NCBI RefSeq assembly: GCF_006717045.1
Contig: NZ_VFPH01000001.1
Span: forward strand, 2,108,001 to 2,172,000
Length of the DNA: 64,000 bases
DNA from: Pseudonocardia cypriaca
GTDB taxonomy: Bacteria > Actinomycetota > Actinomycetes > Mycobacteriales > Pseudonocardiaceae
Direction of reading: 5' to 3'
Part shown: positions 1-11,424 of the stretch, piece after piece
Numbering within the stretch: position 1 is the first letter of the stretch
How the letters are laid out: each line of letters opens with the position of its first letter
The notes under the pieces: generated by a model
Databases searched by the model: none
Told to the model about the DNA's origin: nothing
Seen by the model: the letters and a program-made list of their open reading frames with translations, nothing else
Program-made: the position numbers and the translations under genes

Positions 1-1
1 C

Positions 2-2950
<2,949 letters not shown>

Positions 2951-2954
2951 TCCT

Positions 2955-3383
2955 TCAGGCGCCTCCGGGCGCCATGAGCCGGACACCGGGAAAGTACGTC
3001 CGGTACCGGGTGGCGTCGCGGGTGAGCAGCGTCAGGCCGAGCACGGCGGCGTGCGCGCCGATGAGGAAGTCCGGGAGCGTGGAGGTCCGCGTGCCGCCGC
3101 GCTTGCGATAGGTCTGGAAGCACCTGGCCGCGAGGAACGCGGCGGGCCACGGCACGTTCGCTCGGATGAAGCGGTCGGGACCGAGCGCCGCGTCCAGGGC
3201 CTCGATGGCGGAGAACCGCAGCGAGACCTCGCCGTAGACGATCTGATTGATCAGCACCGGCCCTTGTTCGAGCGCTTCCGCAAGCCGGTCGGAGGACCAC
3301 TGCCTCCACTTCGGGTCCTGGGTGAAGACGTCGAGCAGGACGTCCGAGTCGACGATGGTGCCCTTCTCCGTGCCCTCACTCAC
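2955..3383 (-). CDS. VapC-like PIN-domain toxin ribonuclease
   Basis: Toxin of a type II toxin-antitoxin pair; PIN domains of this family cut RNA with Mg2+. At 142 residues the length is typical. All four acidic positions are present: D12 or D14 in VDSDVLLDV, E52 in YGEVS, D105 in LPDFL and D123 in TRDATRYRTYF. The chosen start is the GTG at 3383, which overlaps the antitoxin gene by eight bases; longer upstream versions have no homology-like sequence. The overlap indicates translational coupling, antitoxin first. The target RNA cannot be predicted. Confidence 0.88.
   Translation of the reverse strand: MSEGTEKGTIVDSDVLLDVFTQDPKWRQWSSDRLAEALEQGPVLINQIVYGEVSLRFSAIEALDAALGPDRFIRANVPWPAAFLAARCFQTYRKRGGTRTSTLPDFLIGAHAAVLGLTLLTRDATRYRTYFPGVRLMAPGGA
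2958..2973. terminator. Possible terminator between dnaE and vapC
   Basis: Two GGCGCC arms (2958-2963 and 2968-2973) around a TCCG loop. The hairpin starts seven bases after the dnaE stop and overlaps the last codons of the convergent toxin gene. There is no T-run, as is usual in GC-rich actinobacteria, so termination is inferred from position and stem only. Confidence 0.4.
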
Positions 3384-3603
3384 CGCGGGTGAGCGCCATG
3401 ATCTCGTCGGTGGACAGCTCGACGTCCCCGCGGCCGAGGAGAGCGTCCACGATCCGCCGTCCACGCCCGGACGGTCCCTGGGCGGGCACGATCGTCGCGA
3501 CGCCGTCCCGTACGACGATCTCCACCTCGTCCCCCGGTTCGAGGCCGAGCTCGCGGCGGACCTGCTGGGGAATCGTCACCTGGCCCTTGCTCGTGATGCG
3601 CAC
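3376..3603 (-). CDS. AbrB/MazE-fold antitoxin (VapB-like)
   Basis: Antitoxin partner of the downstream PIN toxin. The 75 residues begin with MRITSKGQVTIPQQVRRELG, the classic swapped-hairpin AbrB DNA-binding motif, followed by a short C-terminal tail (residues 50-75) that would wrap the toxin. Such antitoxins repress their own operon through the AbrB domain. The start is GTG, and a TACTCT hexamer six bases upstream (3610-3615) suggests a leaderless transcript. Confidence 0.9.
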   Translation of the reverse strand: MRITSKGQVTIPQQVRRELGLEPGDEVEIVVRDGVATIVPAQGPSGRGRRIVDALLGRGDVELSTDEIMALTRGE

Positions 3604-3609
3604 GTGGTA

Positions 3610-3615
3610 AGAGTA
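3610..3615 (-). promoter_or_regulatory. Putative -10 element of the vapBC pair
   Basis: On the minus strand it reads TACTCT, then six bases, then the GTG start of the antitoxin. It fits the TANNNT-plus-six layout seen at many gene starts in this window and implies transcription starting at or next to the start codon. No clear -35 box is visible. Confidence 0.45.
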
Positions 3616-3642
3616 GCGCTGGTATTACTTCCCCGGCTCTCG

Positions 3643-4500
3643 TCAGCCGAGCGTGCCGACCATCTCCTGCCAGTGCCGCTGGGCCTCCCCGCCCCAGCGG
3701 GCGTGCAGGGTGTCGAAGAGAGCGGCGGCGCGGGCGCCCGCCCACTCCTCGGGCAGCAGCTCGGGGGGCAGCTTGGGGTCCAGGAACGGGAAGCGGCGCC
3801 ACGCGTGCACCAGGAGGATCTGGTGGACGAGCACGTCGGCGGGCTCCGCCGGCGTGGTGTCGGCGAAGCTGTCGAGGAACTCCTCGTAGGCCGTCTCCAC
3901 CTCGGCGAGGTCCCAGGCCTGCTCCACCACCTGCCGCTCCGCACCGATCGCGCCGAACGGGCCGACGAACGAGCTCGTCACGGCGGTGAGCCCGAGCTCG
4001 GCGATCACCTCTGCCACCTCGTCCTGCTTGCGCGGGTCCGGGGTGAGCCACACGCCGGGGGCGGGTGACCCGAGGCCGGCCCATGCCAGCCGGGTGCGCA
4101 ACCGGTGCCGCAGCTGGCGGCGGGCCTCGGGCACGCTGACGAGCAGCACCAGCCAGCGCCCGTCCCACCGCGGCACGGGCGCGCCGAAGCCGTAGATCCG
4201 GGCGGCGCCGTCGGAGAGCAGCCTGCGGCCCTGCTCGCTGAGCGTCCAGCGGACGCGGCGGCCGGCGCGGTCGGACGCGAGCAGGCCCTCGGCGGCGGTG
4301 CGGGCGAGTGCCTGGCGGGCGGACTTCGGCTCCACGCCGAGCCCGCCCAGGACGTCGATGAGCACCTGGGTCCACACCGGGTGGTCGCGGGGGAGGACGA
4401 ACTCGCCGAGCACGGTGAGGAGCAGCGAGCGGGCGCTCGTGGCGCCGAGCTCGCGGCGCCGGGAGAGCGCCGGGTGATCGGTGTCGGCGGCGGTGCTCAT
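3643..4500 (-). CDS. PaaX-family transcriptional regulator
   Basis: Probable repressor of the PaaX family, whose founder senses phenylacetyl-CoA. An N-terminal winged helix (about residues 15-85, SARSLLLTVLGEF to LLASDRAGRR) is followed by the PaaX central domain with RWDGRWLVLLVSVPE (about 105-120) and the C-terminal domain ending WQEMVGTLG; 285 residues is normal. The ATG at 4500 was chosen because upstream codons lack family-like sequence. No phenylacetate genes lie nearby, so its targets and ligand are unknown; the next gene upstream is the divergent SulP fusion. Confidence 0.82.
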   Translation of the reverse strand: MSTAADTDHPALSRRRELGATSARSLLLTVLGEFVLPRDHPVWTQVLIDVLGGLGVEPKSARQALARTAAEGLLASDRAGRRVRWTLSEQGRRLLSDGAARIYGFGAPVPRWDGRWLVLLVSVPEARRQLRHRLRTRLAWAGLGSPAPGVWLTPDPRKQDEVAEVIAELGLTAVTSSFVGPFGAIGAERQVVEQAWDLAEVETAYEEFLDSFADTTPAEPADVLVHQILLVHAWRRFPFLDPKLPPELLPEEWAGARAAALFDTLHARWGGEAQRHWQEMVGTLG

Positions 4501-4809
4501 GGCGGCCGAGGGTAATGGGGACGGTCGCGCAGATCGCATTCAACGCAGCCCGGCGGTGCGTCACCGGATCGTGTGGACCGTCGATTCGCACGAAAGGGGC
4601 AAACCGGGCGGTCGATGCGTCCGAACGGGCGAGCCTGTGAGCAGTATGGATCGCACCGTTGCAGATGAACATGAATTCCGGGTTAAGCCGATCGCGGGCC
4701 CGATGATCGGACGAAACCGACGGAACGGACAGAGGAGGGAGGTCGTTCCCTGACCACCGCGCCCCACCGTTCGCACCGTTCCCGACGCCGACTGCTCGGA
4801 GTTCCCGAC
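4501..4809. other. 309-base intergenic region upstream of the SulP fusion gene
   Basis: Shared upstream region of two divergent genes, the PaaX-type regulator (left) and the SulP-carbonic anhydrase gene (right). I find no convincing coding sequence, RNA gene or strong palindrome. A purine-rich run at about 4732-4742 looks like a ribosome site but no start codon follows it in position. No promoter box could be assigned with confidence. Confidence 0.5.
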
Positions 4810-6954
4810 ATGACCACCTCCCTGCCCCGTCCCGCCCAGCACGCCCCGCCGCGGCGCCGCGACGCGGTGCGCGCCGACGTGCTCGCCTCGCTCGTCGTCT
4901 TCCTCGTCGCCGTACCGCTGTCGCTCGGCATCGCACTCGCCTCGGGCGCGCCGCTCATGGCCGGGCTGATCGCCGCGGTCGTCGGGGGCGTGGTCGTCGG
5001 CCTGCTCGGCGGCTCCCCGCTGCAGGTCAGCGGGCCCGCGGCCGGGCTGACCGTCGTGGTGGCCGAGCTCGTCACCCGCTTCGGCTGGCAGGCCACGTGC
5101 CTGATCACCGTAGGCGCGGGGCTGCTGCAGATCGCGTTCGGCTACGCCCGGATCGCGCGGTACAGCCAGGCGATCCCGCCGGGCGTCGTGCACGGCATGC
5201 TCGCCGGGATCGGCATCACGATCGCCCTCTCGCAGGCGCACGTCGTGGTCGGCGGGAGCCCGCCCACCGGGGCGATGGCTGCGCTGACCGAGCTGCCGGC
5301 CCAGGTGGCGGAGCTCCGGCCGGGCGCCGTGCTGATCGGCGCCGCCACGATCGCGCTGCTCCTGCTGTGGCCCCGGCTCCCCCACCGGGTGCGCGTGCTC
5401 CCGGGCGCGCTCGTCGCCGTCATCGCCGCCACCGCGCTCGCCGTCGCGCTGCCCGATGTCCCGCGCGTCGACCTGCCGGGCAACCTGCTCGAGGCGATCA
5501 CGCTCCCGACGCTGCTGCCGGACCTGCCCTGGCTGGGCATCGGGGCCGGCATGCTCACGATCGCGCTGATCGCGAGCGTGGAGAGCCTGCTGTCCGCCGT
5601 CGCCGTCGACCGCATGCAGCAGACGGGCCCGCGGACCGACCCGGACCGCGAGCTGATCGGCCAGGGCGCCGCCAACACGATCTCCGGCCTGCTGGGCGGG
5701 CTGCCCGTCACCGGTGTGATCGTGCGCAGCGCCACCAACGTCAAGTCCGGGGCGCGCACCCGTGCGTCGGCCGTGCTGCACGGCGTCTGGGTCGCGGTGT
5801 TCGGCATCGTGCTGGTGGGCGTCGTCGAGCTGATCCCGCTCGCCGCGCTCGCGGGCCTGCTCGTGGTCGTCGGGCTGCAGCTGGTGAAGCCCGAGCAGAT
5901 CCGGGCCGCCCGCTCGCACGGGGAGCTGGTCGTCTACCTCGGCACGGTCGCGGGCGTGCTCGCGCTGAACCTCCTCGCAGGGGTCGCGATCGGCCTCGTG
6001 CTGGCCGGCCTCGTGATGCTGCGCCGCGCGGTGCGTGCCCGCGTCCGGGTCGTCGAGCCGGACGGCGCCGCACCCTGGCGGGTCGTCGTCGAGGGCACGC
6101 TGAGCTTCCTGTCGGTGCCCGCGCTCTCCCGCACGCTCGCCACGGTGCCGGCGGGCGAGCCGGTGCGCGTCGAGCTCGTCGTCGACTACCTCGACCACGC
6201 CGCGTTCGACCACCTGGACGCCTGGACGGCCCGCCAGCGGGCGACCGGCGCCGACGTCGTCGTGACCGAGCCGGGGGCGCGCCGACGGGGTGACCGCCCG
6301 CGCCACGGGTACGGGACGTGGTCGCAGTGGCAAATGGCACCGGGGCAAGAGGTCGACCACACCCCCCACGCGCCGCTCCTCGCAGGCGTCGCCGCGTACC
6401 ACGCGGACGCGGCCGAGCTGATCCGCCCGACCCTGGAGAAGCTCGCACACGGCCAGGCGCCGAAGGGGCTGCTGCTGTGCTGCGCGGACTCGCGCGTGCA
6501 GCCCAACCTGATCACCCGCAGCGGACCGGGCGACCTGTTCACGGTGCAGAACGTCGGCAACCTGGTGGCCGGGACGTCGATGCGCGCCGCGCTGCACTAC
6601 GCCAGGGAGATACTGCGCGTCCCGCTGATCGCCGTGTGCGGGCACTCCGGCTGCGGGGCGATGCGCGGGCTGCTCGACGGAGCGCGGCAGCCGGGCGACC
6701 CGCTCGGCGACTGGCTCGCCTCGGGCGCCCCCAGCCTGGAGGCGCTGCGCGGCGGGCATCCCGTCGGACGGGCCGCGCTCGCCGCCGGGTACAGCGAGGT
6801 CGACGCGCTGGCCATGGTGAACGTCGCGCAGCAGCTCGCGGCGCTGCGGGAGCACGGGGTCGACGCGGCACTGGTCGGGCTGTTCTTCGACATCCCGACG
6901 GCGCGGGTGCTCGTGCTCGACGAGGACGCCCAGGAGTTCCGCCGGCCCGACTGA
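4810..6954 (+). CDS. SulP-family anion transporter fused to beta-carbonic anhydrase
   Basis: Two enzymes in one 714-residue chain. Residues 1 to about 400 form the SulP/SLC26 membrane domain (many hydrophobic segments; PLSLGIALASGAPL and the SGPAAGLTVVV signature). About 420-485 resembles a STAS domain. About 515-714 is a beta-class carbonic anhydrase with zinc-ligand motifs CCADSR (nt 6478-6495) and CGHSGCGAM (nt 6640-6666). Fusions of this kind are known in actinobacteria and proteobacteria and are thought to move bicarbonate or another anion while interconverting it with CO2 at the inner membrane face; the substrate here is inference. The ATG at 4810 has only a weak ribosome site (CGGAG). 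Confidence 0.93.
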   Translation: MTTSLPRPAQHAPPRRRDAVRADVLASLVVFLVAVPLSLGIALASGAPLMAGLIAAVVGGVVVGLLGGSPLQVSGPAAGLTVVVAELVTRFGWQATCLITVGAGLLQIAFGYARIARYSQAIPPGVVHGMLAGIGITIALSQAHVVVGGSPPTGAMAALTELPAQVAELRPGAVLIGAATIALLLLWPRLPHRVRVLPGALVAVIAATALAVALPDVPRVDLPGNLLEAITLPTLLPDLPWLGIGAGMLTIALIASVESLLSAVAVDRMQQTGPRTDPDRELIGQGAANTISGLLGGLPVTGVIVRSATNVKSGARTRASAVLHGVWVAVFGIVLVGVVELIPLAALAGLLVVVGLQLVKPEQIRAARSHGELVVYLGTVAGVLALNLLAGVAIGLVLAGLVMLRRAVRARVRVVEPDGAAPWRVVVEGTLSFLSVPALSRTLATVPAGEPVRVELVVDYLDHAAFDHLDAWTARQRATGADVVVTEPGARRRGDRPRHGYGTWSQWQMAPGQEVDHTPHAPLLAGVAAYHADAAELIRPTLEKLAHGQAPKGLLLCCADSRVQPNLITRSGPGDLFTVQNVGNLVAGTSMRAALHYAREILRVPLIAVCGHSGCGAMRGLLDGARQPGDPLGDWLASGAPSLEALRGGHPVGRAALAAGYSEVDALAMVNVAQQLAALREHGVDAALVGLFFDIPTARVLVLDEDAQEFRRPD

Positions 6955-6964
6955 CGTCCGGGCG

Positions 6965-6970
6965 TACCGT
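6965..6970 (+). promoter_or_regulatory. Putative -10 element of the tandem GNAT gene
   Basis: TACCGT followed by six bases and then the GTG start at 6977. It matches the recurrent leaderless layout. It lies ten bases after the stop of the SulP fusion, so the GNAT gene need not depend on read-through. Confidence 0.5.
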
Positions 6971-6976
6971 GCTGGC

Positions 6977-8002
6977 GTGGTGATCGATCTGCCCCACGGC
7001 CTGCAGGCCCGCCCGATGCAGGCCGCCGACGCGGCGCGGTGGGCTGCGTTGCTGGAGGCCGTCGAGGAGGTCGACCGCCGCGACGAGCACTACGACGCCG
7101 ACGACTGCGCCGAGGAGCTCGCCGACCCGGAGCTCGACCTGGAGCGGGACACCCTCCTCGTGCTCGACGCGGACGACCGGGCGGTGGCCTACCAGGCGGC
7201 CCGCCTGCGCAGCGGCCCGCCGCTCGGCCCGCGGCTCATCGTCGACGCGGCCGTGCACCCGGCGCACCGGAGGCGGGGGATCGGCACCGCTCTGATGGCC
7301 GCCGTGCACCGGCGTGCCGACGCGCTGGGTGCCGCGGTCGTCGTGCGGCTGAGCGAGTCCGGGGCAGGTGGGATCGCATTCGCCGAGCGCGCCGGGATGC
7401 GGCCGGTGCGGTGGTGGTCGGACCTGGTCCGCGACCTCGCCGTGCCGGTGCGCCCGGTCCCGCCACCGCCCGGTATCACGGTGGTGCCGCTCGGCCCGCC
7501 GTACGCCGCGGTGCGCTGGGACGAGCCGCTGCGCCGCGCGCACAACAGCGCGTTCGCGGACCACTGGGGATCGGCGGCGGTCGGCCCCACGGCGTGGGCG
7601 TACCAGCGCACGGGAAGCCGCTCCTTCCGCCCCGGTTGCTCGGTGGCCGCCCTCACCGGGGACGGTTCCATCGCCGGCTACGTCATGAGCTACGAGTCCG
7701 CCGCGGACACCTCCCGCACCGGCGTTCGCGATCTCTACGTCGGAACCGTCGGCACGCTTCCCGCGCACCGCGGGCGCGGGATCGCCGGGGTCCTGCTCGG
7801 GCACGTGCTGCGCGCCGCCGTCGAGCAGGGCTACGCGACCGCCTCGCTCACGGTGGACGCGGAGAACCCCACCGGTGCGCTCGGGGTGTACGAGCGGGCC
7901 GGGTTCGAGCCGTACCGCCGCGAGGTGACCTACCTCCGGCCCGGTCAGTCCTCTTCGGGTGGTGCGAACCGGGCAAGCGCCTCGATGGACGGCACCGTGT
8001 AG
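6977..8002 (+). CDS. Tandem GNAT-fold acetyltransferase (MshD-like architecture)
   Basis: Two GNAT domains in 341 residues. The first (about 10-150) has the acetyl-CoA loop HPAHRRRGIGTALM. The second (about 165-335) has VGTVGTLPAHRGRGIAGVLLG and ends with the typical ENPTGALGVYERAGFE. The double-domain layout resembles mycothiol synthase MshD, but this is more likely a paralogue; the acceptor is unknown. The GTG start at 6977 is supported by a TACCGT hexamer six bases upstream. The 3' end runs 58 bases into the convergent peroxidase gene. Confidence 0.8.
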   Translation: MVIDLPHGLQARPMQAADAARWAALLEAVEEVDRRDEHYDADDCAEELADPELDLERDTLLVLDADDRAVAYQAARLRSGPPLGPRLIVDAAVHPAHRRRGIGTALMAAVHRRADALGAAVVVRLSESGAGGIAFAERAGMRPVRWWSDLVRDLAVPVRPVPPPPGITVVPLGPPYAAVRWDEPLRRAHNSAFADHWGSAAVGPTAWAYQRTGSRSFRPGCSVAALTGDGSIAGYVMSYESAADTSRTGVRDLYVGTVGTLPAHRGRGIAGVLLGHVLRAAVEQGYATASLTVDAENPTGALGVYERAGFEPYRREVTYLRPGQSSSGGANRASASMDGTV

Positions 8003-8859
8003 TAGGCGCCGGTGACGGGCTGGGTGTAGCGGGTCAGCGCGTCGCGCACGCCGTCGCCGACGCCGGCCATCCGGCGCAGCATCTCCTCCAGGCGCCACTG
8101 GTCGCAGCTGAAGCCGACGAACGCCGTGCCGTGCCGCGAGACGCCGCCGAAGGCGACGTTGCGCCGGAAGATCGGCAGCTCCACGCCGTCGACCTCGAGC
8201 GCAGTGCGCGCGACGTGGCTGTCGGCGGGCTTCGTGACGTCGTCCATCTCGATGCTGTCGGGTTTGGTGCGGCCCATGACGTTCTCCTGCCCATCGGTGG
8301 GCAGGGCCTCCCAGCCGTCACCGTCGTGCTCCCACATCTGCACGAGCACGACGCTGCTGCCCGCCCCCGGCTCGCCCGGGGGCACGAGCGCGGCCGCTGG
8401 CGCCTCCAGGAGGGACGGGTTCTCCGTGCCGTCGATGAACCCGGTGAGGTCGCGGTCGTGCCGGTAGAGCCACCCGGTCGTCTCCCGGCGCAGCCGGGCC
8501 ACCGGCGCGAGGCCCGCGACGATCGCTCGGCCGTTGTCGAACACGGCCGTCCGGTCGCCGCCCGCCACCCACATCCACGCGTCGTGCTGCGTGGCCGGCA
8601 TCGTCCATCCACCGGCACCCACGAGCGGCCGTTCGAAACCGCGGGCGGACGCGGGCACCTCGACCGGCTCGGCCACATGGGCCCACAGCTCCGGCCGGAA
8701 CCCGACGACGAGGTTGACCCCGCCCGTGGTCGAGAGCGGTTCGACGAGCCCGGCCGCCGCGGTCACGAGGTCGGTGGGCTCGGCGTCGGGGGCGAGGTCG
8801 AACTCCAGGTAGCCGTGCTCGGGCGTGCCGAGGGCGAAGATTCCCGGCTGTGCGTTCAC
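7945..8859 (-). CDS. Dyp-type heme peroxidase
   Basis: Dye-decolorising peroxidase; uses H2O2 to oxidise varied substrates through heme. At 304 residues it has the hallmark GFIDGTENP (GXXDG, distal aspartate) near residue 140 and the conserved proximal histidine in DSHVART near 225, with IFRRNVAFG after it. There is no Tat signal, so it is probably cytoplasmic or a cargo protein; no encapsulin gene is nearby. The ATG at 8859 overlaps the stop of the upstream dehalogenase gene by four bases, so the two are translated together. The substrate is unknown. Confidence 0.93.
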   Translation of the reverse strand: MNAQPGIFALGTPEHGYLEFDLAPDAEPTDLVTAAAGLVEPLSTTGGVNLVVGFRPELWAHVAEPVEVPASARGFERPLVGAGGWTMPATQHDAWMWVAGGDRTAVFDNGRAIVAGLAPVARLRRETTGWLYRHDRDLTGFIDGTENPSLLEAPAAALVPPGEPGAGSSVVLVQMWEHDGDGWEALPTDGQENVMGRTKPDSIEMDDVTKPADSHVARTALEVDGVELPIFRRNVAFGGVSRHGTAFVGFSCDQWRLEEMLRRMAGVGDGVRDALTRYTQPVTGAYYTVPSIEALARFAPPEED

Positions 8860-9533
8860 GAGCGCGCTCTCCCGTTCACGGCCTCGACGGTGGCGGTGAG
8901 CCCGTGGAGGTCGGGCAGGACGGCGTCGGCGATCGAGGGGTCACGCCCGTCGGCCTGCCGGTTGATCCACACTCGTGGCACGTCCAGGGCCTTCGCGGGC
9001 TCCATGTCGTGGAAATAGCTCTGCGCCACGTGGACCCAGCGGTCGCGGGTGGCCCCGAACGCCTCCTCGAAGCGGGTGAAGTGGTTGTGGTTCGGCTTGT
9101 ACGAGCCGACCATCTCCGCCGTCACGACCGTGTCGACCGGGGCGCCGAGCCTGCGCTGGGTCTCGCCGATGATATCCTGGTCGCAGTTGGTCAGCAGGGC
9201 GATCCGCCAGCCCGCCGCGCGCAGCTCGGTGAGGCTCGCCGCGACCTCGGGGAAGACGGGCCAGTAGGCGATCGTGTCGCCGAGCACGTGTGCGTCGTCC
9301 GCGCGCAGATCCAGTCCCGCGTCGCGGGCGGTGCGGCGCAGCGCCTCGGCCAGCACGCCGCGGTAGCGCATGCCGGGGGACTCGGTCTGCACCTCGGCCT
9401 CGTGGCCGTTGTAGACCTCGAGCAGCGTGCCGCCCTGCCCCGGGAACAACAGGTCGATGCCGTTCGCGATGCCGTGCCGCCAGTCCACGAGGGTCCCGAA
9501 GCAGTCGAACGTCGCCCAGCGGATCCCGCCCAT
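8856..9533 (-). CDS. HAD-superfamily hydrolase, haloacid dehalogenase type II-like
   Basis: A 225-residue hydrolase with the nucleophile motif FDCFGTLVDWR (motif I, residues 6-16), motif II in ALLTNCD and a motif III/IV region SYKPNHNHFTRFEE to VAQSYFHDMEPA. This pattern matches L-2-haloacid dehalogenase-like proteins, though many are phosphatases; the substrate is not predictable. The ATG at 9533 follows a strong ribosome site (AGGAGGA). It is the first gene of a pair with the Dyp peroxidase and is divergent from bioF, 53 bases away. Confidence 0.85.
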   Translation of the reverse strand: MGGIRWATFDCFGTLVDWRHGIANGIDLLFPGQGGTLLEVYNGHEAEVQTESPGMRYRGVLAEALRRTARDAGLDLRADDAHVLGDTIAYWPVFPEVAASLTELRAAGWRIALLTNCDQDIIGETQRRLGAPVDTVVTAEMVGSYKPNHNHFTRFEEAFGATRDRWVHVAQSYFHDMEPAKALDVPRVWINRQADGRDPSIADAVLPDLHGLTATVEAVNGRARS

Positions 9534-9572
9534 GTGATCCTCCTCCAGTCCCGACCATCCTCGTACGCGGGT

Positions 9573-9578
9573 TACCGT
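9573..9578 (+). promoter_or_regulatory. Putative -10 element of the biotin operon
   Basis: TACCGT ending eight bases before the GTG start of bioF. Spacing is slightly longer than at other leaderless starts in the window but still compatible with a very short leader. No BirA- or BioQ-like operator was recognised in the 53-base intergenic region. Confidence 0.4.
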
Positions 9579-9586
9579 CTGCGCTC

Positions 9587-10735
9587 GTGACGTCCCCCGA
9601 TCCCGCGCACCCGCTCGCCTGGCTCGAACCGCACGCCGCCCACCGCCGCGCCGCCGGGCTGCACCGGGAGCTGCGGCCTCGGACACCGCACGAGCCCCTG
9701 GTCGACCTCGCCGGCAACGACTACCTCGGCCTCGCCGCCGACCCGCGGATCGTCGAGGGCGCGGTTCGGGCGGCGCGGACCTGGGGAGCGGGCTCCACGG
9801 GATCGCGGCTCGTCACGGGCACCACGGCGCTGCACGCCGAGCTGGAGGCGGAGCTCGCCGCGTTCTGCGGCGCCGAGGCGGCGCTCGTGTTCTCCTCCGG
9901 CTACACCGCCAACCTCGGCGTGCTCGCCGCGCTCGCGGGCCCGGACGCGCTGGTCGTGTCGGACGCCGCCAACCACGCCTCCCTCATCGACGGTTGCCGC
10001 CTCTCCCGGGCGCGGGTCGCCGTGGTCCCCCACGACGATTCCGACGCGGTCGACGCAGTGCTGGCCGCGCGGACCGAGGAACGGGCCCTCGTCGTCACCG
10101 AGAGCGTGAACAGCGTGGACGGCGGTCTCGCGCCGCTGGCGCAGCTGCACGCGGTCTGCCGGCGGCGGGGTGCGTTGCTCGTCGTGGACGAGGCGCACGG
10201 GCTCGGAGTCGTGGGGCCGGGCGGGCGCGGCCTGCTGGCAGCGGCCGGACTGGCGGGCGCGGACGACGTGGTGGCGACCGTGACGCTGTCCAAGGCGCTC
10301 GGCAGCCAGGGTGGCGCGGTGCTCGGCCCGGCGGCGGTGACCGCGCACCTCGTCGACACCGCCCGCTCGTTCATCTTCGACACCGGGCTCGCACCGGCGG
10401 CGGCGGGCGCCGCGCTGGCCGCCCTGCGGGTGCTGCGCGCCGAGCCGGAGCGGCCCGGCGCCGTCCTGCGGGTGGCCGCCGCGCTGGCGGCCGCCGCCGG
10501 GGTGCCGGCCCCGCCGTCCGCGGTGGTGGCCGTCGTGCTCGGCGAGCCGGACGTCGCGGTGGCCGCTGCCCGCCGTTGCGCCGAGCGGGGCCTGCGCGTC
10601 GGGTGCTTCCGGCCGCCGTCGGTGCCCGAAGGCACCAGCAGGCTGCGGCTCACGGCCCGCGCCACGGTGACCGACGCCGAGCTCGGGCAGGTGCGCGCGG
10701 TGCTCGCAGACGTCCTCGCGATGGCCCACGCATGA
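9587..10735 (+). CDS. bioF: 8-amino-7-oxononanoate synthase
   Basis: PLP enzyme that condenses pimeloyl-thioester with alanine in biotin synthesis. At 382 residues it has LVDLAGNDYLGL (39-49), the PLP-contact histidine in DEAHGLG (201-207) and the Schiff-base lysine K236 in TLSKALGSQGG. The GTG at 9587 gives the family-typical N-terminus; upstream in-frame sequence belongs to the intergenic region. It is the first gene of a biotin operon and its stop overlaps the bioD ATG. bioA is not in the window. Confidence 0.95.
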   Translation: MTSPDPAHPLAWLEPHAAHRRAAGLHRELRPRTPHEPLVDLAGNDYLGLAADPRIVEGAVRAARTWGAGSTGSRLVTGTTALHAELEAELAAFCGAEAALVFSSGYTANLGVLAALAGPDALVVSDAANHASLIDGCRLSRARVAVVPHDDSDAVDAVLAARTEERALVVTESVNSVDGGLAPLAQLHAVCRRRGALLVVDEAHGLGVVGPGGRGLLAAAGLAGADDVVATVTLSKALGSQGGAVLGPAAVTAHLVDTARSFIFDTGLAPAAAGAALAALRVLRAEPERPGAVLRVAAALAAAAGVPAPPSAVVAVVLGEPDVAVAAARRCAERGLRVGCFRPPSVPEGTSRLRLTARATVTDAELGQVRAVLADVLAMAHA

Positions 10736-11424
10736 TCCTGGTCGTCACCGGCACCGGCACCGAGGTCGGCAAGACGATCGTCACGGCCGCCCTCGCCGCG
10801 GTCGCCGCCTCCCGCGGGGAACGGGTTGCCGTGCTCAAGCCCGCGCAGACCGGCGTAGCCGACGGCGAGCCGGGCGACGTCGCCACCGTGCTGCGGCTCG
10901 TGCCCGGCACCACCGGCTGCGAGCTCGCCCGCTACCCCGACCCGCTCGCTCCCGCCACCGCCGCCCGCCGGGCGGGGATGCCGCCGGTCACGCCGCGGGC
11001 CGCGGCCGACGCGGCCACCGCGCTCGCCGCGGACCACGACCTGGTGCTCGTCGAGGGGGCGGGCGGGCTGCTGGTGCGGATGACCGACGACGGCACCCTG
11101 GCCGACGTCGCCGCGCTCCTCGCGGCCCCGGTGCTGGTGGTCGCCGCTGCCGGGCTGGGAACGCTCAACGCGACCGAGCTCACGGTCGAGGCGCTGCGCC
11201 GCCGCGGACTGGCGTGCCCGGGGGTCGTGGTCGGCGCGTGGCCGGCCGAACCGGACCTCGCCGCCCGCTGCAACCTCGCAGACCTGCCCGCCACCAGCGG
11301 TGTCCCGCTGCTCGGCGCCGTCCCCCACGGGGCGGGCGCGCTCGATCCGGAGCGGTTCGGGGCCGTCGCGCGTCACAGTCTTGCGCCCGAACTGGGTGGC
11401 GGATGGCAGACTCCCGACGCGTGA
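10732..11424 (+). CDS. bioD: Dethiobiotin synthetase
   Basis: Makes dethiobiotin from diaminopelargonic acid, CO2 and ATP. It has 230 residues; the P-loop is GTGTEVGKT (residues 7-15), the substrate lysine region is KPAQTG (about 37-42) and the second nucleotide motif is VEGAGGLLV (about 105-113). The ATG at 10732 overlaps the bioF stop by four bases. The downstream bioB start also overlaps this gene, so bioF, bioD and bioB look translationally coupled. Confidence 0.95.
   Translation: MILVVTGTGTEVGKTIVTAALAAVAASRGERVAVLKPAQTGVADGEPGDVATVLRLVPGTTGCELARYPDPLAPATAARRAGMPPVTPRAAADAATALAADHDLVLVEGAGGLLVRMTDDGTLADVAALLAAPVLVVAAAGLGTLNATELTVEALRRRGLACPGVVVGAWPAEPDLAARCNLADLPATSGVPLLGAVPHGAGALDPERFGAVARHSLAPELGGGWQTPDA

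Noticed and set aside
4700..4755. Short leader peptide frame upstream of the SulP fusion
   Set aside because: The only start codon (ATG near 4702) lacks a ribosome site, and the purine-rich run lies inside the frame rather than before it.
4561..6855. Very long minus-strand open frame (764 codons) opposite the SulP fusion gene
   Set aside because: Composition is arginine-, glycine- and aspartate-rich without domains; it mirrors the third-position GC of the real gene on the other strand. Several other long antisense frames (for example 17577-19535, 39503-41917 and 53413-55884) were dropped for the same reason.
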